This document shows positions 1 through 8,040 of a stretch of DNA of 35,508 nucleotides, in pieces. Under the pieces are notes generated by a model, which made no database searches, had not been told where the DNA came from, and saw nothing but the letters and a program-made list of their open reading frames with translations. Position numbers and translations under genes: made by a program. The stretch is from Gammaproteobacteria bacterium (GTDB taxonomy: Bacteria > Pseudomonadota > Gammaproteobacteria > Pseudomonadales > Balneatricaceae): NCBI GenBank assembly GCA_024230095.1, contig JAAERS010000335.1, positions 1-35,508 on the forward strand. The letters are read 5' to 3'. Positions within the stretch are counted from its first letter, which is position 1, and each line of letters starts with the position of its first letter.

Positions 1-24
1 CATTGCCAAGCACCTAATAACGAA

Positions 25-52
25 GCCTCACCCATTTGGGTGGGGCTTTTTT
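25..52 (+). terminator. Rho-independent terminator of a gene lying before the window
   Basis: A 9-bp GC-rich stem (25-33 with 38-46, one G-T pair) has a 4-base ATTT loop and is followed directly by six T residues. It points rightwards, so it should end a plus-strand transcript that begins outside the window. No coding sequence for that gene is visible here. Confidence 0.8.
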
Positions 53-132
53 ATGGCTGGCATTTGGGTGATGATGGGCGCCGTATCGCGCGCAGCTAGG
101 TTGGCCGGCGGCCAAGGATTAGACTGAATACA

Positions 133-141
133 TGTTATACT
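133..141 (+). promoter_or_regulatory. Extended -10 promoter for the LysE-type gene
   Basis: TGTTATACT matches the extended -10 form (TG-N-TATAAT) with one mismatch and lies 30 bases before the TTG start at 171. No good -35 is present at the matching distance, as expected for this class. A TTGGCC-GGC-GGCCAA inverted repeat at 101-115 lies just upstream and could be an operator; that is inference. Confidence 0.45.
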
Positions 142-170
142 GGGCGTTGCAATATCATGGATAATTCAGC

Positions 171-782
171 TTGCTAGAACCCACACTACAATTTATAGCC
201 ATCACCCTAGCCCTAGAAGTGACGCCAGGGCCTGCCGTGTTATTTATTTTATATCAATCCGCTTTTGGCTTCCGCTATGCCCTGATGGGGGTACTAGGCC
301 TAATGACAGCCAATGTTATTTGGATTAGCCTGGTCGCCACGGGTTTGGGATTGTTATTGGTGGGCACGCCATGGTTGTTTGCAACCGTGCGTTATCTGGG
401 CGCTTTGTACCTCGCTTATTTAGGTTATCGCATCGCGCGCTATGGTATTGGCAGGCCTAAAGCCGTTGATGGCAAGCAGAAAAAAAGCTATTTGTTGACC
501 TACCAGCAAGGCATCATGACCTCCTTGTCAAACCCCAAGGCGGTACTATTTTTCTTGGCTTTATTGCCCCAATTTGTCCGTACAGAAAGTTTTGTTGCCG
601 ATCTGCTTTACTTTGGTGGCATTAAAATCTCGATTTTATTTGTCGTTATGGGTAGCTTTGGCCTATTAGGAAAACAGGTGTTCAACCGCCTTATGGGTTC
701 TGGTGGCGCCACATGGCTTTTTCGTGCACTAGGAGTGGGCATTGTCGCGGCCGCTTATGGTGTAGCCTTTAGCGGCACTTAG
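171..782 (+). CDS. LysE/RhtB-family amino acid exporter
   Basis: A 203-residue polytopic membrane protein of the LysE/RhtB family, whose members export amino acids or related metabolites across the inner membrane. The N-terminal family signature is clear: a first hydrophobic helix followed by EVTPGPAVLF near residues 16-25, then several further hydrophobic helices. The conserved SNPKAVLFF segment lies near residues 119-127. Length is normal for the family (about 200-210). The start is TTG at 171, supported by GGA at 159-161 nine bases upstream; the only nearby ATG, at 158, runs into a stop after six codons. It stands alone and converges on the MFS gene with a 15-base gap. The substrate cannot be read from the sequence. 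Confidence 0.88.
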   Translation: MLEPTLQFIAITLALEVTPGPAVLFILYQSAFGFRYALMGVLGLMTANVIWISLVATGLGLLLVGTPWLFATVRYLGALYLAYLGYRIARYGIGRPKAVDGKQKKSYLLTYQQGIMTSLSNPKAVLFFLALLPQFVRTESFVADLLYFGGIKISILFVVMGSFGLLGKQVFNRLMGSGGATWLFRALGVGIVAAAYGVAFSGT

Positions 783-797
783 ACCATGTCTATGTGC

Positions 798-2024
798 CTA
801 GTTATACAGTGGCTCATCACGGCTAGCCAGATACAGCCATAGCGCCGATAACAGCATACACCCGCCAACAAACCAAAAGGCAACGAGCAGCTGGCCACTA
901 ACTAAGGAGACAACACCAATGCACAGAGCACCAACAGCATAACCAAAGTCACGCCAAAAACGATAGATTCCAATGGCTCTGGCCCGCCAGTTTGGGGCGC
1001 TGTGATCCACGATTGCGGCCGACAGGTTTGGATACAGTAAGGCCATGCCAAAGCCAGTGGTAACAGCACTAAAAGACCACCAGAGGGCATTGTTATAGGC
1101 CGGTAGCAGCAGCGCACCCATGCCACAAATTACCATGCCGGCCACGTTGAGCCGTTTACGCCCAAGTTTATCAGACCAGTGTCCGGTGAATAATTGGCCA
1201 ATACCCCAAGTAAGGCCGTAGAGGGAGATAACCCAACCCGCTAATTCTAAATCATGGCTAGCTTGGTATAAGTAGATGGGCCATATTATCCACACTAGGG
1301 CATCGACAAATTTTTCCACACATCCGGCTTGTACAACCGCTGTAAGGTGGCGGTTGCCACCACTCATCATCGTAAAAACTTGGCCAAGTGAAAGTGGGTT
1401 CTGAGGTGTTTGATCATGGTGCAAAGTCAACCATAGTTGACTTTCATGTACGAAAAAGAAAGAAAGTACGAAGGCGCACAATACGATAAAGGTGCCTATG
1501 TAAAGCAGGCTGTCACGCATACCGAACCAGTTAACAGCATAAGCTGTTAACAAGCCGCCTATGGCCACACCTAGATAGCCGGCAAATTCATTGAGACCAA
1601 TGGTAAGCCCGCGCTCATTGGCATGAGTGATGTCCAATTTGGCTGTTTGTGTCATGGACCAGCATAAACCTTGATTAAAACCCAATAGCACCATGGCAAA
1701 GATAATCCAGTTCCACGAAGGTGCATACCAAATTAACCAAGGCACGGGTAAGCCAAAAAGCCAGCCCATTAGATGAACGGGCTTACGACCTAAGTGCTCG
1801 GCCCAATAACCGGCAAGAAAATTGAGACTACCCTTAACGATGCCAAAGGCGATGACGAAGGTGCTTAAAAATAGATAAGAATCCGCAGCAATTGCGTACT
1901 CTTGGTCGGCCAGAGCAGGTATAGCAACGCGCGTGATGCCAAGGGTGAGGCCAACAAACAGCACCTGCATGAGCCAATGAAACACTTGAGTTTGATTATG
2001 TTTGATGCCGAGTTGCATGGCCAT
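798..2024 (-). CDS. Major facilitator superfamily transporter
   Basis: A 408-residue carrier with about twelve hydrophobic helices in two halves. Each half carries the MFS loop 2-3 signature: AGYWAEHLGRKP in the N-half and TGHWSDKLGRKR in the C-half. The length is typical of single-domain drug/metabolite antiporters. The start is the ATG at 2024, with an AGGT sequence a few bases upstream on the coding strand; a second ATG two codons later is also possible. It is transcribed away from the DUF416 gene (138-base divergent gap) and has no operon partner. The substrate is unknown; the sequence supports a secondary transporter and no more. Confidence 0.88.
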   Translation of the reverse strand: MAMQLGIKHNQTQVFHWLMQVLFVGLTLGITRVAIPALADQEYAIAADSYLFLSTFVIAFGIVKGSLNFLAGYWAEHLGRKPVHLMGWLFGLPVPWLIWYAPSWNWIIFAMVLLGFNQGLCWSMTQTAKLDITHANERGLTIGLNEFAGYLGVAIGGLLTAYAVNWFGMRDSLLYIGTFIVLCAFVLSFFFVHESQLWLTLHHDQTPQNPLSLGQVFTMMSGGNRHLTAVVQAGCVEKFVDALVWIIWPIYLYQASHDLELAGWVISLYGLTWGIGQLFTGHWSDKLGRKRLNVAGMVICGMGALLLPAYNNALWWSFSAVTTGFGMALLYPNLSAAIVDHSAPNWRARAIGIYRFWRDFGYAVGALCIGVVSLVSGQLLVAFWFVGGCMLLSALWLYLASRDEPLYN

Positions 2025-2162
2025 AGAAACCTGAAATCAATGTGGCATGGTAGCACGAAAAAATTATAGTGGCTGAGGCTCGTCAAGATTAAATGGTAAT
2101 AAACCATGACCTGCGCCAACCATAGGCTTATAATGACGGTGAAGCCATAGCAGGATAGACCT

Positions 2163-2756
2163 ATGTATTTTGATGATTTGTACTACCCTTTAGCGGAAAT
2201 GACGGACTGGCAAAAAACGGCTTTTGCGGCAGCTGTTACAGAACGCATTTTTCCACATTTTGCGCTATATGATGAGTTATTGGAATATAATAACGTTGCT
2301 GTAGCGCGTAATGCTCTGGATAAGGTCTGGGACAAAATCAGTGCCCGAGGCAGTTGCAATCCAGAGTCGCAGATTGCCAAGATAGAAGCGATTGTTCATA
2401 GTGAAGAAGACACCAGTTTTGGTGCCGGCTTGGCCTTTGACGCGCTAGTGGCCGTGATGGTTACTTTGCACTGCTTAGAGGAAGCCAGCGTGGAGGACGC
2501 CTCTGGTGTTGCTCACTTATCGAGAGAAAGTATTGCCAAGTATCTGGAGCTGCATGCGGAAGAAGAATTTAACGAAGAAGACCTTATTCGTTATATTTCT
2601 ACCCATGAATTGATGGCGCAAGAGCTGAACTTCCAAGTAGAAGTAATGCAAAAGCTACAGGATATGCGCACACCCAAGGCCGCACAGCTAGATGCCATCA
2701 AGGCGATGGCTCAGGCTAATGGCGTGAGCAACATTGGCATTAGTCTGGAGCGTTAG
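2163..2756 (+). CDS. YjaG family protein (DUF416)
   Basis: A 197-residue soluble, mostly helical acidic protein. It resembles E. coli YjaG (about 196 residues) along its whole length: a WQKTAFAAAVTERIFPHF-type N-terminal segment, a central region with FDALVAVMVTLHCLEE, and the closing NGVSNIGISLER, which matches the family's ESNIGI ending. The family has no established function that I can name. The start is ATG 2163, with AGGA at 2152-2155 seven bases upstream. The downstream cysteine-rich gene starts two bases after the stop, so the two are probably co-translated. Confidence 0.85.
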   Translation: MYFDDLYYPLAEMTDWQKTAFAAAVTERIFPHFALYDELLEYNNVAVARNALDKVWDKISARGSCNPESQIAKIEAIVHSEEDTSFGAGLAFDALVAVMVTLHCLEEASVEDASGVAHLSRESIAKYLELHAEEEFNEEDLIRYISTHELMAQELNFQVEVMQKLQDMRTPKAAQLDAIKAMAQANGVSNIGISLER

Positions 2757-2758
2757 TA

Positions 2759-3187
2759 GTGAGCGCTTCAATCTGGCGTCGTTATAAATGGTGGTGGGCG
2801 GCCACTATTGGTCTGGTGGTTTGTTACGGTTTATTAAAAACCTACCAGGCGGATCTCAATACCAACCTCAATATGGAAGCGGATCAAGCTAGCGCAGTAG
2901 GCGCCAGTTATGGACTAAACCATAATCAGCAAGCCTGTATGGATAAATCACTGCGTGACATACAAGGCTGTAATAGCTTTGCTTGTGGGGTGCTCGCTGG
3001 TCGCTTTATTAAAGCGTGTTTGGAAAATGCACCATCAAGTGTGGGTTTTTGTGAGGATGTGCCTGCTTTTACCGTAGAAAAAGATCGCGATACCAAAGAA
3101 TGGCTGCGCGATATTTGTTTTGAACAACCGGAAACCAACACTTGTTATTTGGTACGACGTCAGCAGCAACAAATCTGCAGTAGCTAA
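2759..3187 (+). CDS. Membrane-anchored cysteine-rich protein of unknown function
   Basis: 142 residues, family not recognised. An N-terminal basic stretch is followed by one hydrophobic helix (about residues 11-28), so the rest is probably periplasmic. That part holds eight cysteines (60, 71, 76, 87, 98, 120, 129, 140), an even number that would allow four disulfides. The start is GTG at 2759, two bases after the DUF416 stop, with GGAG at the end of that gene acting as ribosome binding site. The stop overlaps the stop of the convergent oxidoreductase gene by four bases (3184-3187). Translational coupling to a YjaG homologue is the only functional clue. An uncleaved anchor is inferred because no signal peptidase site is clear. 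Confidence 0.7.
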   Translation: MSASIWRRYKWWWAATIGLVVCYGLLKTYQADLNTNLNMEADQASAVGASYGLNHNQQACMDKSLRDIQGCNSFACGVLAGRFIKACLENAPSSVGFCEDVPAFTVEKDRDTKEWLRDICFEQPETNTCYLVRRQQQQICSS

Positions 3188-4119
3188 TGGCCAATTTCGA
3201 TCACAATTTTTCCCTGAGTGTGGCCACTGCGGCTTAGGTCCATGGCCTCGTTAAGCTGATCGAGGGTAAAGGTGCGATCCAGCACAACCTGAATTTTACC
3301 CTCGGCAACGGATTTGACGAGGGTCCTTAGCTGGTTACCATTTGGTTTGGCAAGTATACCCCGAGCCACCTTGCCCATTTTGCTGGCTGCTGCGATCACA
3401 GATTCGGCGGTTACTGAAGGCAACGTCACCATAAGGCCGTCTTGGCTTAAGGCACTTAGGCTAGCGGTGCCGATGTCACCACCAATGCCATCGATGATTA
3501 AATCAAACTCGCCTGCCTTATCAAGATGGCCAGGCCGGTTGTAGTCGTAACACTGGTTGGCACCTAATGAGCTGAGCAACTCATGGCGTGGGGCTGAGGC
3601 CGTGGTAGCGACATACTTGGCGCCTTGTAGCTTGGCTATTTGTATAGCGAGGTGGCCAACGCCACCGGCACCTGCCAAAACGAGAACGCGCTTACCTTGC
3701 AGATCATAACCACCAAGGGCTAATGCTTGCCAAGCGGTCATACCCGCCAAGGGAATGGCGCCAGCTTCGATATAGGAAACCCGGTCTGGCTTGGGTGCAA
3801 TATGCTTCATTTCAGCCACCACATATTCTGCAAAACAGCGTCCGGGCAAAAATCCCAATACTGCATCACCCGGGCTGTAGGCTCTCACATGCTCGCCAAC
3901 AGCCTCAATGACGCCGGCGCATTCCCGGCCCAATGCAATGGGTAAATTGCCTAGCTGGGCCGCACGGCCCCCTCCTGTGCCTGTTTTCCAGTCTATGGGG
4001 TTGATGCCGGCGGCAATATTGCGGATTAATACCTGCCCCGGGCCTGGTTGCGGTTTGGCGATGTCGCCCAATTCAAACCTGGCGGGCGTAGCAAAAGCGT
4101 GCAATAACATGGCTTGCAT
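3184..4119 (-). CDS. Zinc-independent MDR family NADP-dependent oxidoreductase (quinone oxidoreductase-like)
   Basis: 311 residues with the medium-chain dehydrogenase/reductase fold. The N-terminal GroES-like domain contains INPIDWKTG and GRECAGVIEAVG. The Rossmann domain has the nucleotide loop LAGAGGVGHLAIQIAK near residues 147-162. The cysteine/histidine ligands for catalytic zinc found in alcohol dehydrogenases are absent, which places it with the quinone oxidoreductase-like, NADPH-using subgroup. The start is ATG 4119, next to a divergent cysZ start at 4195. The gene converges on the cysteine-rich gene with a 4-base overlap of the stops. The natural substrate is not predictable from the sequence. 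Confidence 0.85.
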   Translation of the reverse strand: MQAMLLHAFATPARFELGDIAKPQPGPGQVLIRNIAAGINPIDWKTGTGGGRAAQLGNLPIALGRECAGVIEAVGEHVRAYSPGDAVLGFLPGRCFAEYVVAEMKHIAPKPDRVSYIEAGAIPLAGMTAWQALALGGYDLQGKRVLVLAGAGGVGHLAIQIAKLQGAKYVATTASAPRHELLSSLGANQCYDYNRPGHLDKAGEFDLIIDGIGGDIGTASLSALSQDGLMVTLPSVTAESVIAAASKMGKVARGILAKPNGNQLRTLVKSVAEGKIQVVLDRTFTLDQLNEAMDLSRSGHTQGKIVIEIGH

Positions 4120-4194
4120 AGTAAATCCTTGGTGGCGGGCCTTGGTAAAGCTACAATATACTCACTGAACGTCAATTTAGGAAATCTGCTTCAC

Positions 4195-4914
4195 ATGGAT
4201 ATCAGCAAAGGATTCATCTACTTAGCCAAGGGCGCGCGTTTACTCACCCATAAAGAATTACGATTATTTGTTTTCTTGCCCTTATTGGTCAATGTCCTGC
4301 TGTTTGGTTTAGGTATAGGACTGGTGTTTGTTTACGTTGGAGGCTGGGTAGATGCCTCGGTGGCGACTTTACCGGATTGGTTAGCCTGGTCGGCTTGGCT
4401 GCTGTGGTTGGTGTTGACCTTGTTGTTAGCTATGGGCGTCTTTTGGGGCTTTAATATCATTGCCAACTTGATAGCGGCTCCCTTTAATGGCTTATTGGCA
4501 GAAAAGACCCAGATGTTGCTTACTGGTTGCCCTGTTGATGGAGGCGGTTGGGATGACTTTTTGCGCTTACTGCCTAGTGCTTTAGGGCGTGAAGTGAGCA
4601 AGCTACTCTATTACTTGCCCAGAGTCATCATATTGTTTGTCGTGGGCTTTATACCGGGTATGCAGTTGTTTATGCCATGGTTATGGCTCGCCTTTGCTGC
4701 GTGGATGATGGCCATACAATACGTGGATTACCCGATGGATAATAACCGCATTAGCTTTGCCAATATGAAGCGTCGGCTACGCCAGCGTAAGTTGCTGCAT
4801 TTATCCTTTGGTAGTGGTGTTAGCTTGTTACTATTGCTGCCGTTGATTAATTTCTTTGTGATGCCCATTGCCGTGGTAGGGGCAACGATTCTGTGGGTAG
4901 AAGAGCATCAATAG
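4195..4914 (+). CDS. cysZ: CysZ-type sulfate permease (EI24 domain)
   Basis: A 239-residue inner-membrane protein that matches CysZ, which brings sulfate into the cytoplasm for cysteine synthesis. Family landmarks are visible: FNIIANLIAAPFNGLLAEK in the first half, GREVSKLLYYLPR in the middle, the YVDYPMDNNR segment, and the closing hydrophobic stretch with LINFFVMPIAVVGAT. E. coli CysZ is slightly longer (about 253). The frame is open from 4114, but that start would lie inside the divergent oxidoreductase gene. ATG 4195 is preceded by AGGA at 4179-4182 and matches the usual N-terminus. It is not next to other cys genes here, so the assignment rests on sequence alone. Confidence 0.88.
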   Translation: MDISKGFIYLAKGARLLTHKELRLFVFLPLLVNVLLFGLGIGLVFVYVGGWVDASVATLPDWLAWSAWLLWLVLTLLLAMGVFWGFNIIANLIAAPFNGLLAEKTQMLLTGCPVDGGGWDDFLRLLPSALGREVSKLLYYLPRVIILFVVGFIPGMQLFMPWLWLAFAAWMMAIQYVDYPMDNNRISFANMKRRLRQRKLLHLSFGSGVSLLLLLPLINFFVMPIAVVGATILWVEEHQ

Positions 4915-4961
4915 AATCAGAAATTTGGGTTGAAACAGAGAAAATAGTGGGTAACCCTAGC

Positions 4962-5822
4962 CTATAATCCATACTCAGCGACTAGGCCTAGCCATACGGC
5001 TAAGGAGGCCCAGTGGTTGTTGAGAAAAGCACGAAAACAAGAATCACGCTCGCGAGAACGGGTGATGTAGGCTTGGTAAACAAACAATATGGCCATGACA
5101 GTAAGACCAGTATGGAAGGGCCAGCCCAAGTTTTGTATATGGCCGACAGAAACCAATAGGGTCAAGGTGAGTAGTTGTAAGATGCCAATAATAGTGCGGT
5201 CCCACGATGCGAATAAAACCGCTGTGGACTTTATGCCAATTTTCAAATCATCGTTGCGATCGACCATGGCGTAGTAGGTATCATAGGCAACGGTCATCAG
5301 TACCGCTGCTGCAAAAGTTAGCCAAGCTATGTATGGCACATGCCCTGATTGGGCGCTAAAGGCCATGGGAATGGCCCAACTAAAGGCTAAGCCTAAAACC
5401 AGTTGGGGCCAATGGGTATAGCGCTTCATAAATGGGTAGCTAGTGGCCAAGATAACGGCGAAAAAGGACAGTTTGATGGTGAGAGGGTCAGTAAAAAGTA
5501 CCAGAATAAAGGCACTAATGCAGAGCCCCAAAAACAGCATCAAGGCTTGCTGCGCTGAAATGGTGCCAGTCGCCAAGGGACGGTCTTTGGTGCGTGCAAC
5601 GTGACGGTCAACCTTGCGGTCAGCATAATCATTGATGACACAGCCAGCGGCACGCATCAGATAAACACCGGCAATGAAAATGATCAATAGGTCCAAGCGT
5701 GGCATACCCTCGGCGGCCAACCATAGACCCCACAGGGTAGGCCACAATAAGAGGTAGGTGCCAATGGGCTTATCAAGGCGCATAAGTTGTTTGTAGGCTG
5801 GCCAGTTTTGCAGCAAAGACAT
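4962..5822 (-). CDS. ubiA: 4-hydroxybenzoate polyprenyltransferase UbiA
   Basis: Transfers the polyprenyl chain to 4-hydroxybenzoate, the first membrane step of ubiquinone synthesis. It is a 286-residue polytopic protein. Both Asp-rich motifs are present: NDYADRKVD at residues 64-72 and [13 protein letters not shown] near residues 190-202, which bind the Mg-diphosphate of the prenyl donor. The frame can be extended to a GTG at 5870, but ATG 5822 gives the usual family N-terminus and length (E. coli 290). No strong Shine-Dalgarno is seen before either start. The gene supplying its substrate, ubiC, lies upstream on the same strand but is separated by an oppositely oriented phosphatase gene. Confidence 0.95.
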   Translation of the reverse strand: MSLLQNWPAYKQLMRLDKPIGTYLLLWPTLWGLWLAAEGMPRLDLLIIFIAGVYLMRAAGCVINDYADRKVDRHVARTKDRPLATGTISAQQALMLFLGLCISAFILVLFTDPLTIKLSFFAVILATSYPFMKRYTHWPQLVLGLAFSWAIPMAFSAQSGHVPYIAWLTFAAAVLMTVAYDTYYAMVDRNDDLKIGIKSTAVLFASWDRTIIGILQLLTLTLLVSVGHIQNLGWPFHTGLTVMAILFVYQAYITRSRERDSCFRAFLNNHWASLAVWLGLVAEYGL

Positions 5823-5888
5823 GGTACACTTGGAGTTAAAAATAATTGCGGCTATGCTACCACAAGCCACCTATAAAGCCGACTTGCC

Positions 5889-6338
5889 ATGACCATAAAA
5901 ATTCTTTTCGTCTGTACCGGAAATACCTGCCGATCACAAATGGCAGAAGCCCTTGCTGGCAACTTAATTAAACAAGCCCGATGGCCTTTAAAGGTTATTT
6001 CAGCAGGTACTAGCGCCAACAAAGTCCGTGAAACCACCCCGGAAGCCGTGACCGTATTATCGCGGGCTGGCATCCATTGGCAGGGGCGCAGTCAGCCATT
6101 AACAAAGCAACTATTAAGTCAGACTGATGTCGTTTGGGCCATGACGCAAACCCATATTCAACGAATTGATGATTTGTTAATAGGGGTCAGCGAGTCACGC
6201 CGGCCGCACATTTCGCTGTTGGCTCCGGAGCAGGAGTTAGCGGATCCTTTGGGATGCGGTATGGCAGCCTACGAAGCATTATATGACACCCTGTGCCAGC
6301 TATTACCGCTTCGATTGCAGACATTGCTTGACGCTTAG
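5889..6338 (+). CDS. Low-molecular-weight protein tyrosine phosphatase family protein
   Basis: 149 residues with the phosphate-binding loop right at the N-terminus: CTGNTCRS, giving nucleophile Cys9 and Arg15 of the CX5R signature. A DP pair at Asp119 is in the right place to be the general acid. Size and layout fit low-molecular-weight phosphatases, a fold shared with thioredoxin-linked arsenate reductases. No arsenic genes are nearby, so a protein phosphatase is the more likely role. The start is ATG 5889, divergent from ubiA across a 66-base gap. The stop overlaps the ubiC stop by four bases (6335-6338). Confidence 0.85.
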   Translation: MTIKILFVCTGNTCRSQMAEALAGNLIKQARWPLKVISAGTSANKVRETTPEAVTVLSRAGIHWQGRSQPLTKQLLSQTDVVWAMTQTHIQRIDDLLIGVSESRRPHISLLAPEQELADPLGCGMAAYEALYDTLCQLLPLRLQTLLDA

Positions 6339-6883
6339 CCTGCTCGGGCGACGGCTTCCATGGGCGGCATAAACACCTCGGTAACCAGTATGCCCTTGCT
6401 ATCCAGATGGAAAACGGAACGTCGAGCCCAGTGCTGTAGTGGGCTATCCACCCGCTTTAAGCAAGCTACTTGTAGGGGGCCGCGGTGCATGTTGTGGTGT
6501 TTAAAAAGCAAGGCTCCAAGGGGTTTATTCCCGATATCTTTATAGATTCGCAAAGGACCTTCCAAGGTGCTAAAAGGAATAATACTGCGCGCACAAACCC
6601 AAACCTGCCCATGGCAAAGTAGCTCCACTTCTCGGATAATAGCCTTCTGTCGTGGTAGCAGGCCTAAGGCTTGGGCTTCGGACTGATTGGGTATGCCTGG
6701 GCAATTGCGTACTACGCGTACCGCAAAGTCACCTTGACTAGCTTGTATCAGGCGCTGCGTAAGGGACCCCTTGTCATGCAGCAGCTTTTGCCACAAGCGC
6801 GGCACACGAAAACTCATGGCGCGAGCATAACTGTGCCATATAGTTGGGTAAGCGGGTTGGTTGTGAACCAGATGAATAGGCAC
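6335..6883 (-). CDS. ubiC: Chorismate lyase UbiC
   Basis: Converts chorismate to 4-hydroxybenzoate and pyruvate, the entry to ubiquinone. Recognisable blocks in order: a KLLHDKGSLTQRL helix, IREVELLCHGQVWVCARSIIP, STLEGPL, IGNKPLGALLFKH, and WARRSVFHLDSKGILVTEVFMP at the end. The frame is open upstream to 7051, but those residues are unlike the family. ATG 6817 would remove the N-terminal segment containing the Trp I regard as conserved. GTG 6883 keeps it (182 residues, E. coli 165) and has AGG six bases upstream, so I prefer it. The start remains the uncertain point; the identity is not. ubiA follows on the same strand after the intervening phosphatase gene. Confidence 0.88.
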   Translation of the reverse strand: MPIHLVHNQPAYPTIWHSYARAMSFRVPRLWQKLLHDKGSLTQRLIQASQGDFAVRVVRNCPGIPNQSEAQALGLLPRQKAIIREVELLCHGQVWVCARSIIPFSTLEGPLRIYKDIGNKPLGALLFKHHNMHRGPLQVACLKRVDSPLQHWARRSVFHLDSKGILVTEVFMPPMEAVARAG

Positions 6884-6968
6884 TAGCAGCCTGTGAATAA
6901 GAAATAATAGAGGAGTATATTGTATCAATAAATCCACCACTAAGGCAGCTAACATTGATATTGAGAAA

Positions 6969-7502
6969 GTGATCTTAGACACGCAAAGTTGGCTTAAGAA
7001 CATGGTGGTGGGCCTGAATCTATGCCCCTTTTCCCACCCAGTAGTAGCCAAGGGGCAGGTGCATTATGCCGTTGCCACAGGCACCGATGACGGGCACTTG
7101 AAGCAGTTTTACGTTACGCAGTTGCAATATCTGCTAGCCAAGGACGAGCAACAAGTGGCCACCAGTTTGCTGATGTTTCCCCAAGGCTTGCATGATTTTG
7201 ATGAATTTTTAGATGTGTTGGCCTGGTTTGAAGACCTACTTGAGCACGTAGAGTTGGACCAACATATTCAATTGGCGTCTTTTCATCCACACTATCAATT
7301 TCATGGTGTGCCTGCCGGCGATTTAAGCCACTTTACCAATCGAGCGCCTTACCCCACTATCCATTTAATTCGGCAAGCACAAATGAGCAAGGTGTTAGAA
7401 CGTATTGAGGATCCGCAACAAATTTATATGGACAACATAGCTTGTCTTGAAGAATTGGGTCGTGATCGTGTCGAGGCCATGTGCCCTTGGGGTAAGAATT
7501 AG
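6969..7502 (+). CDS. DUF1415 family protein
   Basis: 177 residues from the GTG at 6969. The family pattern is clear: WLKNMVVGLNLCPF near the N-terminus, with a conserved cysteine and proline, then FHPHYQFHG and the FTNRAPYPTIHLIRQA block near residues 116-135. No activity is established for the family. The GTG start leaves only seven residues before the conserved Trp and has no good Shine-Dalgarno. The frame stays open back to 6897. An excellent AGAGGAG (6909-6915) lies eight bases before an in-frame ATC at 6924, so the true start may be non-canonical and the protein 15 residues longer. It is divergent from ubiC. Confidence 0.83.
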   Translation: MILDTQSWLKNMVVGLNLCPFSHPVVAKGQVHYAVATGTDDGHLKQFYVTQLQYLLAKDEQQVATSLLMFPQGLHDFDEFLDVLAWFEDLLEHVELDQHIQLASFHPHYQFHGVPAGDLSHFTNRAPYPTIHLIRQAQMSKVLERIEDPQQIYMDNIACLEELGRDRVEAMCPWGKN

Positions 7503-7525
7503 ATACAAAGGGACACAGGCCGTGC

Positions 7526-8035
7526 CTAGTTGTTAAGGATTAACTGGTTAAGATGATAGTGTTCATCAAGCCATTGGCCAATGACATTAGTTGCACATAG
7601 GTGATGGGCATAGTGCATGTGCAGGCAGCGAATTTGGTGCCAGTCCCGCAGGCCACCAATACCATAGCTGTTGAACAGTTCAGTAAAACCACGATCCTGC
7701 AGTTGTTGTTTATGATCTGGGGTGCAGTTATCCCAGCGCGCCTGCACATAGGCGCGCTGGTTGGCTTGATAGGAGGTCATAAGACCCTCATCCTCTTGCA
7801 GAAGTTGTTCTAACTGCTTCACCAAGCCTTGGGTTTCTAGCTGGCTAATAGCCTTGTGTAGGTCTTTGGAGCATAACCAGTACAGCGTTGGAAATAGCTT
7901 ATCATCAACCATGGGAGCCATGCGTAGCACTACCGGTACGCCGCTATCAGTTGCATGAGCAATGGCCATTAAACCGTGTGGCTCACGGTTAATTTGCTGG
8001 CGAATAATATCAAGTTGTGCAGTGCTGATTGACAT
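7526..8035 (-). CDS. DUF501 family protein
   Basis: 169 residues. The pattern matches DUF501 proteins: REPHGLMAIAHATDSGVPVVLRMAP at the N-terminus (residues 18-42), then LFPTLYWLCSK, and near the C-terminus GIGGLRDWHQIRCLHMHYAHHL with conserved Cys and His. The molecular function of the family is unknown to me. The start is ATG 8035, five bases after the stop of the PLP enzyme gene, so the two are almost certainly one transcript with the PLP gene first. It converges on the DUF1415 gene with a 23-base gap. Confidence 0.82.
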   Translation of the reverse strand: MSISTAQLDIIRQQINREPHGLMAIAHATDSGVPVVLRMAPMVDDKLFPTLYWLCSKDLHKAISQLETQGLVKQLEQLLQEDEGLMTSYQANQRAYVQARWDNCTPDHKQQLQDRGFTELFNSYGIGGLRDWHQIRCLHMHYAHHLCATNVIGQWLDEHYHLNQLILNN

Positions 8036-8040
8036 AGGGG

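Noticed and set aside
4114-4194. Upstream extension of the cysZ frame by 27 codons
   Set aside because: It overlaps the start of the divergent oxidoreductase gene, is unlike CysZ, and ATG 4195 has a Shine-Dalgarno.
4915-4961. GGGTT and AACCC inverted repeat between cysZ and ubiA
   Set aside because: A five-base stem with a loop of about 20 bases and no T run.
6884-7051. Upstream extension of the ubiC frame
   Set aside because: It overlaps the DUF1415 gene and has no similarity to UbiC; the open frame is incidental.
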